64,000 nucleotides of DNA from Streptomyces sp. NBC_00691 (GCF_036226665.1 NZ_CP109007.1:3698501-3762500), one strand, 5' to 3'. Positions 17,033 to 28,221 are shown, numbered from the stretch's first letter. Made by a program: numbers and translations. The notes: generated by a model not told the origin, from the letters alone.

Positions 17033-17638
17033 CTAACGGGCCAATATCAGGGACATGGCCTCAGCGCGGGTGGTGGCGTCACGAAGTTGTCCACGTACCG
17101 CCGAGGTCGTCGTCTTGGCGCCCGGCTTGCGGATGCCCCGCACCGACATGCACATGTGCTCGGCCTCGATCACGACGATCGCGCCGCGCGCTTCGAGAAT
17201 CCGCATCAGCGAATCGGCGATCTGCGTCGTCAGACGCTCCTGGACCTGCGGGCGCCGCGCGAAGACGTCGACCAGCCGCGCCAGCTTCGACAGGCCCGTG
17301 ATCTTGCCAGTCTCCGCCGGTATGTAGCCCACATGGGCCACGCCGTGGAACGGGAGCAAATGATGTTCACAGAAGCTAACGAGTTCGATGTCCTTCACGA
17401 GCACCATTTCATCGTGCCCGAGATCAAAAGTCGTGGTCAGGACGTCCTCGGGTTCCTGGCGCATCCCGGCCAGCAGTTCGCGATACGCACGTGCGACACG
17501 CGCAGGCGTCTTCTGCAAACCCTCGCGGTCCGGGTCCTCGCCGACCGCGATGAGGAGCTCGCGCACGGCCGCCTCGGCGCGCTTCTCGTCGAACTCGCCG
17601 ATCGTCGCCTCGCAGTCCAGCGTCACCGGGTCGGTCAT
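17033..17638 (-). CDS. folE: GTP cyclohydrolase I
   Basis: The 201-residue enzyme opens the GTP ring in the first step of folate synthesis. Zinc ligands are Cys90 and His93 of SFCEHHLLPFHG and Cys163 of EAEHMCMSVRG. GYIPAETGKITGLSKLARLV is the standard substrate-site stretch. ATG at 17638 is preferred over the codon at 17665, since family members begin MTDPVTLD and GAGG stands about eight bases before this ATG. It lies about 100 bases downstream of ftsH on the same strand, and with hpt and tilS makes the usual actinobacterial gene order. Confidence 0.97.
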   Translation of the reverse strand: MTDPVTLDCEATIGEFDEKRAEAAVRELLIAVGEDPDREGLQKTPARVARAYRELLAGMRQEPEDVLTTTFDLGHDEMVLVKDIELVSFCEHHLLPFHGVAHVGYIPAETGKITGLSKLARLVDVFARRPQVQERLTTQIADSLMRILEARGAIVVIEAEHMCMSVRGIRKPGAKTTTSAVRGQLRDATTRAEAMSLILAR

Positions 17639-17740
17639 CTCAGTGCCTCGTTCCGTCTGCCTCATGTGCGCGGAAATGCCGCGCCCCCACAGGCTAAAAC
17701 CTGTGGGGGCGGGGCAGCCATTCCGGGGGTGCCGGGACGG

Positions 17741-19759
<2,019 letters not shown>

Positions 19760-19870
19760 CCATACGGAGCGAGAACGCCCCGTCCCTCCTGCCCGTAGGA
19801 AAATGCTGCTGTGAGTGCTGCTGTGTGAAAAAGCTGTTCTTCGGACGGTACCTCAGCATCGTCGCCCGCG

Positions 19871-19905
19871 ACCGCCTTCCCGTGGTTCAACGGGGGGAAG
19901 GCGGT
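19871..19905 (-). terminator. Hairpin terminator after hpt
   Basis: ACCGCCTTCCC at 19871-19881 pairs perfectly with GGGAAGGCGGT at 19895-19905. It sits between the hpt stop and the ftsH start on the minus strand, so it should end or attenuate the tilS-hpt transcript before ftsH. Confidence 0.6.
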
Positions 19906-19943
19906 GCGGGTTCCCCGTATGCCGGGACTGTCAGCGTGCGCTG

Positions 19944-20498
19944 TCAGCCGCCGTAGACGTGCGGGGCGAGCGTGCCGACGAACGGAAGGTTCCGGTACTT
20001 CTCGGCGTAGTCGAGGCCGTAGCCGACGACGAACTCGTTGGGGATGTCGAAACCGATCCACTTGACGTCGATCGCGACCTTCGCGGCCTCGGGCTTGCGC
20101 AGCAGGGTGCAGACCTCGAGCGAGGCGGGCTCGCGCGAGCCGAGGTTCGACAGGAGCCAGGACAGCGTCAGGCCGGAGTCGATGATGTCCTCGACGATCA
20201 GGACGTGCTTGCCCTTGATGTCGGTGTCGAGGTCCTTGAGGATCCTGACGACGCCCGAGGACTGGGTGCCGGCGCCGTAGGAGGACACGGCCATCCAGTC
20301 CATGGTGACGGGGGTGGAAAGGGCGCGAGCCAGATCCGCCATCACCATCACGGCGCCCTTGAGGACTCCGACGATGAGCAGGTCCTTGCCCGCGTATTCC
20401 GCGTCGATCTTCGCGGCCAGCTCTGCCAGCTTGGCGTCGATCTCTTCCTTGGTGATGAGCACCGACTGGAGGTCGGTGCCCATGTCCTTCTCGTTCAC
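19944..20498 (-). CDS. hpt: Hypoxanthine phosphoribosyltransferase
   Basis: The 184-residue purine-salvage enzyme converts hypoxanthine or guanine with PRPP to IMP or GMP. The PRPP-binding motif is VLIVEDIIDSGLTL. DLLIVGVLKGAVMVMADL, MDWMAVSSYG and the C-terminal VGYGLDYAEKYRNLPFVG are family hallmarks. The GTG at 20498 (VNEKDMGTDLQS) is given as start; the ATG at 20483 would give 179 residues, but AAGGA sits almost against it. The gene lies just downstream of tilS (26 bases by this start). The hpt-ftsH order is conserved far beyond actinobacteria. Confidence 0.95.
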   Translation of the reverse strand: MNEKDMGTDLQSVLITKEEIDAKLAELAAKIDAEYAGKDLLIVGVLKGAVMVMADLARALSTPVTMDWMAVSSYGAGTQSSGVVRILKDLDTDIKGKHVLIVEDIIDSGLTLSWLLSNLGSREPASLEVCTLLRKPEAAKVAIDVKWIGFDIPNEFVVGYGLDYAEKYRNLPFVGTLAPHVYGG

Positions 20499-20524
20499 CC
20501 GGGTCACTTTCGTTGCAGCGTGCG

Positions 20525-21547
20525 TCAGCCTTGCCGGATGACCAGTCTGCCACCCTGGCGACGGGCTTCGACGCGACCGGGCAGGTTGATGGCCCCTTGG
20601 CCGCGCCAGCCGGTGATGAGCCGGTCGACTTCTTCGATGTGGCGGGCGAAGAGGGAGCCGGCGGGTGCGCCCTCGGCGATCACGGCGCGGCGCAGGACGC
20701 GGCGGCGTACGGCGGGGGGCAGGCCGTGGAGTTTGGCGCATTCCAGGGTGCCCGCCTCGTCGCGTACGCGGGACTCGGCGTCGGCGGCCCAGGTGTCGAG
20801 GGCGTCGGCGTCGTCGCGGGAGAGCTGGGCCGTTCGGGCGAGGGCTTCGACGACGCCCTTGCCGAGGGCTTTCTCGAGGGCGGGGAGGCCTTCGTGGCGG
20901 AGCCTGGAGCGGGTGTAGGCCGGGTCGCTGTTGTGGGGGTCGTCCCAGACGGCGAGTTCCTGTGCGACGCAGGCCTTGCGGACGGTCTGGCGGTCGAGCT
21001 GGAGGAACGGGCGCCGGTAGCGGCCGGAGGCGCCGGAGATCGCGGCCATGCCGGAGAGCGAGCGGATGCCGGAGCCGCGGGCGAGCCCGAGCAGGACGGT
21101 TTCCGCCTGGTCGTCGCGGGTGTGGCCGAGGAGGATCGCTGCGGCTCCGTGGCGCTCGGCGGCGGCGTCGAGGGCCGCGTACCGCGCGTCGCGTGCGGCG
21201 GCCTCGGGGCCTCCTTCGCGGCCGACGGTGACGGCGACGGCCTCGGAGGGGGTGAGGCCGAGTGCGGTCATGCGTCCGACGACCTCGCCCGCGCGGGTGT
21301 CGGAGCCGTCCTGGAGTCCGTGGTCGACGGTGATGCCGCCGGCGCGCACGGGAAGCTTGCGGGCCTCGAAGGCGAGGGCGGAGGCGAGCGCCATGGAGTC
21401 GGCGCCTCCGGAGCAGGCGACGAGCACGAGGGGGGTGGTGTGTGCGTCGCGTGCGGGGGCGAGGTCGGTCTGGTGCTCGGTGAGAACGTCGTGGAGTACG
21501 CGGCGGACCGCCAGGCGTATCGCCGCGACCGCAGGATGGGGACCCAT
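20525..21547 (-). CDS. tilS: tRNA(Ile)-lysidine synthase
   Basis: The 340-residue enzyme modifies C34 of the CAU-anticodon tRNA-Ile to lysidine, switching it from Met to Ile decoding. The PP-loop is SGGADS at residues 46-51 within VLVACSGGADSMALA. Downstream are HTRDDQAETVLLGLARGSG and RRPFLQLDR, typical of the N-terminal NTPase domain. The C-terminal part is short, as in actinobacterial enzymes. It is the first gene of the tilS-hpt transcript. The preceding 208 bases must hold the promoter, but no clear box was found. Confidence 0.96.
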   Translation of the reverse strand: MGPHPAVAAIRLAVRRVLHDVLTEHQTDLAPARDAHTTPLVLVACSGGADSMALASALAFEARKLPVRAGGITVDHGLQDGSDTRAGEVVGRMTALGLTPSEAVAVTVGREGGPEAAARDARYAALDAAAERHGAAAILLGHTRDDQAETVLLGLARGSGIRSLSGMAAISGASGRYRRPFLQLDRQTVRKACVAQELAVWDDPHNSDPAYTRSRLRHEGLPALEKALGKGVVEALARTAQLSRDDADALDTWAADAESRVRDEAGTLECAKLHGLPPAVRRRVLRRAVIAEGAPAGSLFARHIEEVDRLITGWRGQGAINLPGRVEARRQGGRLVIRQG

Positions 21548-21755
21548 GTCCGGTGCCCTTCGTGAATGGGGTGGGGTGCCTCGGTCGGAGTCTTAACGGT
21601 CGGAAAGGGGGGTTCGGTCACTCAGAGTGCGTCGATGGTGACAGAAACCCGGCCGTTACCCGAGCATTGCACGCCTCACCCCATGCCCAGGGTCCCTCGG
21701 ATGGGTGATTGGTGGGGCGTTCCGACGTGTTCCTGTGCCGTGTGCCGCACCTGTC

Positions 21756-22895
21756 TCACGAGTCTGCCTTACGGTGCACCCTCGCGATCCAGTCGGCGGG
21801 GGCGGCGATCTCGGTCTTGGTGGGGAGCGTGTTGGGCGAGGTCCAGACGCGGTTGAATCCGTCCATGCCGACCTGGTCGACGACGGCGCGGACGAAGCGC
21901 TCGCCGTCGCGGTACTGGCGGAGCTTGGCGTCGAGGCCGAGGACCTTGCGCAGGGCGAGGTCGAGCCGGGAGGCGCCGCGGGCGCGGCGCTGCTGGAACT
22001 TCTCGCGGATCTCGGCGACGGAGGGCACGACCTGGGGTCCGACGCCGTCCATGACGTAGTCGGCGTGGCCTTCGAGGAGGGACATGACGGCGGTGAGGCG
22101 GCCGAGGATCTCGCGCTGTTCGGGGGTCTGGACGAGTTCGACGAAGGAGGGGGCGGGTTCGCCCTCCTCGCCTTCGGGGCGGCCCCCCGCGAGGGTCTGG
22201 GCGGCCTCGCGGAGGCGTTCGACGACGGTGCCGGGGTCGACGTCGGTGGCGGCGAGGAACGACTGGATTTCGCCCTGGAGGTGGTCGCGGAGCCAGGGGA
22301 CGCCGGTGAACTGGGTGCGGTGGGTCTCCTCGTGGAGGCAGACCCAGAGCCGGAAGTCGTGCGGGGAGACTTCGAGTTCGCGTTCGACGTGGACGATGTT
22401 GGGCGCGACGAGGAGGAGGCGTCCGCCGCCGTTCGCGCCGGCGGGGAGGTCGCGGGTGGCGGGGGCGAAGGTCTCGTACTGGCCGAGGATGCGGGAGGCG
22501 AGGAACGACAGCAGCATGCCGAGTTCGACGCCGGTGACCTTGCCGCCGACGGCGCCGAGGACGGCGTTGCCCGGGGTGGTGGAGCGGCGGTCCTGCATCT
22601 TGCCGAGGAGCGGGGTGAGGAGTTCGCGGAAGCCGGCGACGTTGGCCTTGATCCAGCCGGCCCGGTCGACGACGAGGACGGGTGTGTCGTGCGGCTCCGT
22701 GCCCTCGGGGATCATCCGGGTGTACGCCCGGACGTGTTCCTCCGAGGCCTTGGCGTGCTTGCGGAGTTCGGCGACGACCTCGCGGGCCTCGTCGCGGCTG
22801 ACTTCGGGTCCGGGCCGCACGAGGCGGGTCGCGGTCGCGACCGCGAGGTTCCAGTCGACCATCCCGGATGTGCCTGCGCCACCGATGCTCGTCAT
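21756..22895 (-). CDS. DUF2342-family zinc-dependent metalloprotease-like protein
   Basis: The 379-residue protein has a zinc motif of the HExxH type, HEETH in LWVCLHEETHRTQF, and the usual opening MVDWNLAVATATRLVRPGP. The family occurs only in actinobacteria, where it is annotated as a putative hydrolase or coenzyme F420 biosynthesis-associated protein on the basis of phylogenetic distribution. No signal peptide or membrane span is present, so it should be cytosolic. It sits between the PBP4-type carboxypeptidase and tilS, all on the minus strand, with gaps of 93 and 208 bases. Confidence 0.87.
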   Translation of the reverse strand: MTSIGGAGTSGMVDWNLAVATATRLVRPGPEVSRDEAREVVAELRKHAKASEEHVRAYTRMIPEGTEPHDTPVLVVDRAGWIKANVAGFRELLTPLLGKMQDRRSTTPGNAVLGAVGGKVTGVELGMLLSFLASRILGQYETFAPATRDLPAGANGGGRLLLVAPNIVHVERELEVSPHDFRLWVCLHEETHRTQFTGVPWLRDHLQGEIQSFLAATDVDPGTVVERLREAAQTLAGGRPEGEEGEPAPSFVELVQTPEQREILGRLTAVMSLLEGHADYVMDGVGPQVVPSVAEIREKFQQRRARGASRLDLALRKVLGLDAKLRQYRDGERFVRAVVDQVGMDGFNRVWTSPNTLPTKTEIAAPADWIARVHRKADS

Positions 22896-22988
22896 GCGTC
22901 AACCGTACGGTCTCGAAGGCTGTTCGGGGTGGGTTCGGGACGGCTTCCGTGCGGGTCGGGGCGGGGTGCCCGGCGGGGCGGGCGGTGG

Positions 22989-24392
22989 TCAGTCCTGTGC
23001 GGCGAGGGCGGCGGAGAGGCGGTCGAGGGCGGGCTGTGCCTCGTACGGGGAGAGGGTGCCGTCGGCGAGGAAGGCGAAGGCGAGGAGGCGTCCGTCGGCG
23101 GTGACGACGGTCCCGGCGAGGGTGTTGACGCCCGTCAGGGTGCCGGTCTTGGCGCGGACCAGTCCGGCGCCCTCGGTGGCGGGCTCGGTGTCGAAGCGGC
23201 CCGCGAGGGTGCCGGTGAAGCCGCCGACGGGCAGTCCGGTGAGGAGCGGGCGCAGGGCGGGGCGGGCGGGGTCGGCCGCTCGGGTGAGGAGCCCGGTGAG
23301 GAGGGCGGCGGAGACGCGGTCGCGGCGGTCGAGTCCGCTGCCGTCGGCGAAGCGGGCGCCGGCGACGGGGAGGCCGAGGCGGGCGAGTTCCTCCCGGACG
23401 GCCTTGGCGGCGCCTTCGAAGCTCGCGGGCTTCCCGCGGGCGAGGGCGGTCTGCCGGGCGAGGGCTTCGGCGAGGTCGTTGTCGCTGTGGGTGAGGGTGC
23501 GCTCGACGAGGTCGGCGAGGGGGGCCGAGTAGGTACGGGCGAGGGGGGCGGCCTTCGGGGTGCGGCCGGGGGCCGGGTCGCCGGTGACCTTGACGCCGGC
23601 CGCGGTGAGGTGGCCGGCGAAGGCGGCGGCGGTGTCGCCCGCGGGGTCGCCGGTGCGGGGCGCGGGGCCGCTCCGGCTGTCGTCGAGGCGTCCTTCGCCG
23701 GTCATGAGGGCGACGACGGGGGCGATGTTCTCGTTGGGGCCGATGGGGTGGACGGAGGGGCCGGCGTAGAGGTGCGTGTCATAGGTGAGGCGTACGGAGG
23801 TGTGGCCGCGGGCGGTGAGGGCGCGGGCGGTGTCGGTCGCGAGGGCCTTGAGGCGGGCGGGGTCGAGCGTGGGGTCGCCGCCGCCGGTGAGGGTGACGGT
23901 CCGGCCGTCGGGGGCGGCGGTGACGGTGGTGGCGATGCGGTGGTCGGGGCCGAGGGCGGAGAGCGCAGCCGCGGTGGTGGCGATCTTGACCGTGGAGGCG
24001 GGGGTCATGGGGGTGCCGGCGCCCTCGCCGTACAGCTGTCTGCCGGTGGCGGTGTCGACGACGGAGGCCGTGCGCAGCGGGCCGAGTCCGGGGTCGGCGA
24101 GGAGCGGGACGAGGCGGGCGGCGAGGTCCGCGGGCCGGCCGGCCGGGGCCGGGGCGTGCAGGGCGGTGAGGACGCCGGGGGCGCTCGGGGCGGGTGCGGG
24201 GCGCCTGGGCGGCGCGGGCGCGGGGGGCGGGGCGTGACGCGCGCCACCCGCCGCCGGGGCGGCGGCGCGGGCCCGCTCCGCCGTACGCTGACCCGAGTCC
24301 CACGGACCGGCCGCGGTCACCGCCACGGCGGCCAGGGCCAGTCCGAGGGCGGCGGAGCCCGCCGTGAGCTGCCACATCCTCGGCTCGGGCAT
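22989..24392 (-). CDS. dacB: D-alanyl-D-alanine carboxypeptidase/endopeptidase (PBP4 class)
   Basis: The 467-residue exported enzyme trims or cuts peptidoglycan peptides. The N-terminus MPEPRMWQLTAGSAALGLAL is a signal peptide or anchor, followed by an Ala/Pro-rich wall-spanning linker to about residue 75. The three active-site motifs are present: S133-T-V-K136 in TPASTVKIAT, SDN in THSDNDLAEAL and KTG in VRAKTGTLTGV. The large insert between the first two motifs is typical of PBP4. ATG at 24392 begins the signal sequence. The gene is divergent from ppa with about 100 bases between. Confidence 0.94.
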   Translation of the reverse strand: MPEPRMWQLTAGSAALGLALAAVAVTAAGPWDSGQRTAERARAAAPAAGGARHAPPPAPAPPRRPAPAPSAPGVLTALHAPAPAGRPADLAARLVPLLADPGLGPLRTASVVDTATGRQLYGEGAGTPMTPASTVKIATTAAALSALGPDHRIATTVTAAPDGRTVTLTGGGDPTLDPARLKALATDTARALTARGHTSVRLTYDTHLYAGPSVHPIGPNENIAPVVALMTGEGRLDDSRSGPAPRTGDPAGDTAAAFAGHLTAAGVKVTGDPAPGRTPKAAPLARTYSAPLADLVERTLTHSDNDLAEALARQTALARGKPASFEGAAKAVREELARLGLPVAGARFADGSGLDRRDRVSAALLTGLLTRAADPARPALRPLLTGLPVGGFTGTLAGRFDTEPATEGAGLVRAKTGTLTGVNTLAGTVVTADGRLLAFAFLADGTLSPYEAQPALDRLSAALAAQD

Positions 24393-24480
24393 TGCTGACC
24401 AGCCCCTTTCGCGATCACACACGTGCGTGAGGGACACTTAATCACCGCGCGTCGTCGCGAGCATTCAGTTGTGTTGATTC

Positions 24481-24488
24481 AGGAGGAG
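24481..24488 (+). promoter_or_regulatory. Strong ribosome-binding site that fixes the ppa start
   Basis: AGGAGGAG lies six bases before the GTG at 24495. This decides for that codon against the longer open frame beginning at 24423, which would reach into the dacB promoter region. Confidence 0.75.
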
Positions 24489-24494
24489 CCACCC

Positions 24495-24986
24495 GTGGAG
24501 TTCGACGTTCTCATCGAGATCCCCAAGGGATCGCGTAACAAGTACGAGGTCGACCACGAGACGGGTCGCATCCGTCTGGACCGTCGTCTGTTCACGTCGA
24601 CGGCCTACCCGACCGACTACGGCTACGTCGAGAACACCCTGGGTGAGGACGGCGACCCGCTGGACGCACTCGTCATCCTCGACGAGCCCACCTTCCCGGG
24701 CTGCCTGATCAAGTGCCGTGCGATCGGCATGTTCCGCATGACGGACGAGGCGGGCGGCGACGACAAGCTGCTGTGCGTCCCGGCCACGGACCCGCGCATG
24801 GAGCACCTGCGGGACATCCACCACGTCGCGGAGTTCGACCGCCTGGAGATCCAGCACTTCTTCGAGGTCTACAAGGACCTGGAGCCGGGCAAGTCGGTCG
24901 AGGGTGCCGACTGGGTCGGTCGCGCCGAGGCCGAGGAAGAGATCGAGAAGTCGTACGCGCGCGCCAAGGAGCAGGGCGGCCACTGA
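24495..24986 (+). CDS. ppa: Inorganic pyrophosphatase (family I)
   Basis: The 163-residue enzyme hydrolyses pyrophosphate and so pulls biosynthetic reactions forward. The metal-binding signature is DGDPLD (Asp52, Asp54, Asp57) in GEDGDPLDALVI. The opening VEFDVLIEIPKGSRNKYEVD and TAYPTDYGYVENT complete the active site. The length is normal for bacterial family I. The start GTG has a very strong ribosome site. A perfect hairpin at 25010-25040 follows the stop by 24 bases. Confidence 0.97.
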   Translation: MEFDVLIEIPKGSRNKYEVDHETGRIRLDRRLFTSTAYPTDYGYVENTLGEDGDPLDALVILDEPTFPGCLIKCRAIGMFRMTDEAGGDDKLLCVPATDPRMEHLRDIHHVAEFDRLEIQHFFEVYKDLEPGKSVEGADWVGRAEAEEEIEKSYARAKEQGGH

Positions 24987-25009
24987 GCCGGTTCTGTTCT
25001 GAGCGTGTG

Positions 25010-25040
25010 AAGGCGGTGCACCCGTTGGGTGCACCGCCTT
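25010..25040 (+). terminator. Perfect 14-bp hairpin after ppa
   Basis: AAGGCGGTGCACCC at 25010-25023 pairs exactly with GGGTGCACCGCCTT at 25027-25040 across a three-base loop. It should end the ppa message ahead of the exporter gene at 25102. Confidence 0.85.
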
Positions 25041-25101
25041 TCGCACATCCCTCGCACGCTCATACTGGAATCCACGGTTCCCAGGGAGTGAGGAGGAAAG
25101 A

Positions 25102-26820
25102 GTGGTGGCGGAGCCGGACGGCTCGAAGGACGGTGCCGGGGACGGTACGGCGGGGGTCCCCGAGGACGTCCCGGTGAACTTTCCGGTGGACTCTCCCGAG
25201 GACCGGAAGCCGTTGTCGGACGAGGCACGGAGCGCTTTCGTGCCGCCGGTGGGGGTGGAGCAGCCCGCGCCGTCGGAGGAGGAGCACCCGACCTCCGAGT
25301 TCGCCCTTCCGCCAGGACTGACGACGGAGCCGCCGGCCGAGCAGGAGGGTTCGGCGTTCGCGCCGCCCGCCACGTACTCGGCCAGGAACTCGCCGCCGGC
25401 CTTCACCCCGGCGTACGGGGTACCGCTGGTGCGGCTCTCGCAGAACGCGCCGTGGCAGGACCGGATGCGGACCATGCTGCGGCTGCCGGTCGGTGAGCGG
25501 CCGGTGCCCGAGGCGCCGCGCAAGGAGGACGAGAGCGGTCCCTCGGTGCCGCGTGTGCTCGACCTGACCCTGCGTATCGGCGAGCTGCTGCTCGCGGGCG
25601 GGGAGGGTGCGGAGGACGTCGAAGCGGCGATGTTCGCGATCTGCCGCTCGTACGGTCTGGACCGGGTCGAGCCGACGGTGACGTTCACCCTGCTGTCCGT
25701 GACGTACCAGCCGTCGCTCGTGGACGACCCGATCACGGCGAACCGGACGGTACGGCGCCGGGGCACGGACTACACGCGACTCGCGGCGGTGTACACGCTG
25801 CTGGCGGACATCAACGCGCGGGCGCACGAGGTGACGCCCGAGGAGGCCTACGGACGGCTCGCGGAGATACGCCGCAACCGGCACCCGTACCCCGGCTGGG
25901 TCCTGACGTCGGCGGCGGGTGTGCTCGCGGGCGCGGCCTCGGTGCTGCTGGGCGGCGGTCCGACGGTGTTCTTCGTGGCGGCGCTGGGCGCGGTGCTGGG
26001 CGACCGGCTGGCGTGGCTGTTCGCCGGGCGCGGGATGCCGGAGTTCTACCAGTTCCTGGTGGCGGCGATGCCGCCGGCGGCGATGGGGGTGCTCCTGACG
26101 ATGCTGCACGCGGATCTGCGGCCGTCGGCGGTGATCACCGGTGGTCTGTTCGCGCTGATCCCGGGGCGGGCGCTCGTGGCGGCGGTGCAGGACGGTCTGA
26201 CCGGCTTCTACATCACGGCCTCGGCCCGGCTCCTGGAGGTCGCGTACTTCTTCGTCGCGATCGTGGTGGGCGTGCTGTCGGTGCTGTACATCGCGGTGCA
26301 GTTCGACGCGCAGCTGAACCCGGAGGGGGCGCTGGAGGCGGTGGAGCGGCCCGTGACGCAGATCCTGGCGTCGATGGTGCTGTGCGCGACCTTCGCGATC
26401 CTGTTGCAGCAGTCGCGGTCGACGGTGCTCTTCGCGACGCTGAACGGCGGCGTGGCCTGGGTGATCTACGCGTCGATAGCGGTGACCGCGGAGGGGTCGA
26501 CCGTCATGGCGACGGCGGTGGCGGCGGGTCTGGTGGGACTCTTCGGCCAGCTGATCGCCCGCTACGAGCACACGTCGTCGCTGCCGTACGTGACGGCGGC
26601 GATCGGACCGCTGCTGCCCGGTTCGGCGACGTACTTCGGGGTGCTCGCGATCGCCCAGAACAATCTGGACCAGGGCTTCGCCTCCCTGGCGAAAGCGGCG
26701 GCCCTGGCCCTGGCGATCGCGATCGGGGTGAACCTGGGAGGCGAGCTGGCCCGCCTCTTCATGCAGGCCCCCGGTGCCGCCGCGGCCCGTCGTGCGGCCA
26801 AGCGGACCAGGGGCTTCTAG
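25102..26820 (+). CDS. Threonine/serine exporter (ThrE family)
   Basis: The 572-residue membrane protein has a long, Pro/Glu-rich disordered N-terminus to about residue 145. A conserved soluble domain follows (LDLTLRIGELLLAGGEGAED, then FTLLSVTYQPSLVDDP), and then about ten hydrophobic segments to the C-terminus. The arrangement of an N-terminal DUF1212 domain plus a C-terminal ThrE_2-like domain is that of ThrE of Corynebacterium, an amino-acid efflux protein. GAVLGDRLAWLF and YFGVLAIAQNNLDQGFASL are typical stretches. GTG at 25102 has AGGAGG five bases upstream. It is probably a single-gene transcript after the ppa terminator. Confidence 0.88.
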   Translation: MVAEPDGSKDGAGDGTAGVPEDVPVNFPVDSPEDRKPLSDEARSAFVPPVGVEQPAPSEEEHPTSEFALPPGLTTEPPAEQEGSAFAPPATYSARNSPPAFTPAYGVPLVRLSQNAPWQDRMRTMLRLPVGERPVPEAPRKEDESGPSVPRVLDLTLRIGELLLAGGEGAEDVEAAMFAICRSYGLDRVEPTVTFTLLSVTYQPSLVDDPITANRTVRRRGTDYTRLAAVYTLLADINARAHEVTPEEAYGRLAEIRRNRHPYPGWVLTSAAGVLAGAASVLLGGGPTVFFVAALGAVLGDRLAWLFAGRGMPEFYQFLVAAMPPAAMGVLLTMLHADLRPSAVITGGLFALIPGRALVAAVQDGLTGFYITASARLLEVAYFFVAIVVGVLSVLYIAVQFDAQLNPEGALEAVERPVTQILASMVLCATFAILLQQSRSTVLFATLNGGVAWVIYASIAVTAEGSTVMATAVAAGLVGLFGQLIARYEHTSSLPYVTAAIGPLLPGSATYFGVLAIAQNNLDQGFASLAKAAALALAIAIGVNLGGELARLFMQAPGAAAARRAAKRTRGF

Positions 26821-26831
26821 GTCGTCTCTTC

Positions 26832-26925
26832 CGGTGCCGGTGCGGGATGCCGGTGCCGGTGTCGGTGCGGGGATGCCGGTGCCGGTGCGGTGCTGCCGGT
26901 GCCGGCGCGGTGCTGCCGGTGCGGC
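26832..26925. repeat. Tandem GC-rich CCGGTGCCGGTGCGG-type repeat
   Basis: About four imperfect units of roughly 20 bases, based on CCGGTGCCGGTGCGGTGCTG, fill the gap between the convergent exporter and DedA genes. The units differ by short insertions, as expected from slippage. No gene is seen in it. Folded RNA from either strand would be GC-rich and could help termination. Confidence 0.75.
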
Positions 26926-27636
26926 TCAGCGCTTGGCGTGGCGGCGGCGGGAGCCCTGCGGGTTCGGGGTGCCGGGGGCGTCGTGGTCCTCGCCGCCCTC
27001 CTTGGCCTGCGCCTTCTTCGACTGGGAGCGGGCCCGGAGGAACTCGATCACGATCGGGACCACGGAGATCAGGACGATCCCGACGAGGATCATCTCGATG
27101 TGCTTGTGCACGAAGTCGATCTTGCCGAGGGAGGCTCCGAGCAGGGTCACGCCGGCGCCCCACAGCACGCCGCCGATGATGTTGAACGTGATGAACGAGC
27201 GGTAGTTCATCCGGCTGACACCGGCGATGATCGGCGTGAACGTCCGCACGATGGGGACGAAGCGGGCCAGGATCAGGGACTTCGGGCCGTGCTTCTCGAA
27301 GAACTCGTGCGCCTTCTCGACGTTCTCCTGCTTGAACAGCTTGGAGTCCGGGCGCCTGAAGAGCGACGGGCCGACCTTCCGGCCGAAGAGGTAGCCGACC
27401 TGGTCGCCGATGATCGCGGCGGCCACCACCAGGGTGCACACCAGCCAGAGCGGTGTGTCGAGCTTCCCGGTGGTGACGAGCAGGCCGGTGGTGAAGAGCA
27501 GCGAGTCGCCGGGCAGGAAGAACCCGATGAGGAGTCCGGACTCGGCGAAGACGATGACCAGGACACCGATCAGACCAAAGGTCCCGATCAGATAGTCCGG
27601 GTCCAACCAGCTCGGTCCGAGGGCAAGCGTGTTCAC
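26926..27636 (-). CDS. DedA-family membrane protein
   Basis: The 236-residue protein has the DedA/SNARE-associated pattern: a first span FGLIGVLVIVFAESGLLIGF, the motif FLPGDSLLF, the re-entrant GDQVGYLFGRKVG, and the family signature ARFVPIVRTFTPIIAGVSRM with its functional arginines. The C-terminus is a basic cytosolic tail. DedA proteins act in membrane lipid handling, including undecaprenyl-phosphate recycling for some members. The GTG at 27636 is chosen because residues before it in the open frame are shadow sequence. It is convergent with the exporter gene, with a tandem repeat between. Confidence 0.93.
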   Translation of the reverse strand: MNTLALGPSWLDPDYLIGTFGLIGVLVIVFAESGLLIGFFLPGDSLLFTTGLLVTTGKLDTPLWLVCTLVVAAAIIGDQVGYLFGRKVGPSLFRRPDSKLFKQENVEKAHEFFEKHGPKSLILARFVPIVRTFTPIIAGVSRMNYRSFITFNIIGGVLWGAGVTLLGASLGKIDFVHKHIEMILVGIVLISVVPIVIEFLRARSQSKKAQAKEGGEDHDAPGTPNPQGSRRRHAKR

Positions 27637-27786
27637 GGGTTCCGGGCTCCTGCGGTCGGTGGGGGCATGGGGGACGGCTGGCCCCAAGCTATCAACGTGA
27701 GCCGAACGCGGCTGGTTCCACCCGGGGCCCACGGGATGCGGAGAGGGCCCGCGCCCCCGAGGCTGTGGGCCAGGAGGTGTATGCCG

Positions 27787-28155
27787 ATGGGCATCGACGA
27801 CTACGGAGGCGGCCAGGGGTCGCATCCCGACGTGCTGGTCGTGACGACGAACGACGTGCCGGGCTTCGAGGTCCGGCAGGTCATCGGTGAGGTCTTCGGG
27901 CTCACCGTCCGCTCCCGCCATCTGGGCAGCCAGATCGGCGCGGGTCTGAAGTCGATGATCGGCGGGGAGCTGAAGGGTCTGACGAAGACCCTCGTGCAGA
28001 CCCGGAACCAGGCCATGGAGCGCCTGGTGGAGCAGGCGCAGGCGCGCGGCGCGAACGCCGTGCTGATGTTCCGCTTCGACGTGACCGACGCGGCGGACGT
28101 GGGCACGGAGGTGTGCGCGTACGGCACGGCGGTGGTGATCGCACCACGCGCCTGA
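27787..28155 (+). CDS. YbjQ-family protein (DUF74)
   Basis: The 122-residue soluble protein reads MGIDDYGGGQGSHPDVLVVT followed by VTGEVFG-like and SRHLGSQIGAGLKSMIGGEL stretches, then ERLVEQAQARGANAVLMFRF. This is the pentameric YbjQ/UPF0145 family, of unknown function, sometimes called heavy-metal-binding without proof. ATG at 27787 is nine bases from AGGAGG, whereas ATG at 27781 is only three away; the shorter form also matches the usual family N-terminus. Confidence 0.88.
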   Translation: MGIDDYGGGQGSHPDVLVVTTNDVPGFEVRQVIGEVFGLTVRSRHLGSQIGAGLKSMIGGELKGLTKTLVQTRNQAMERLVEQAQARGANAVLMFRFDVTDAADVGTEVCAYGTAVVIAPRA

Positions 28156-28186
28156 GGCCGGCGGCGGGCCCTCGCGGGACCCGGGT

Positions 28187-28221
28187 GGCGGTGGTGGGCC
28201 TCGGCGAGGTCCACCACCGCC
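28187..28221 (+). terminator. Hairpin after the YbjQ-family gene
   Basis: GGCGGTGGTGG at 28187-28197 pairs perfectly with CCACCACCGCC at 28211-28221 around a 13-base loop that itself contains CCTCG/CGAGG. It lies 31 bases after the stop. A short direct repeat, CGGTACGCGGGGCGGCC, occurs twice further on at about 28257-28294. Confidence 0.65.
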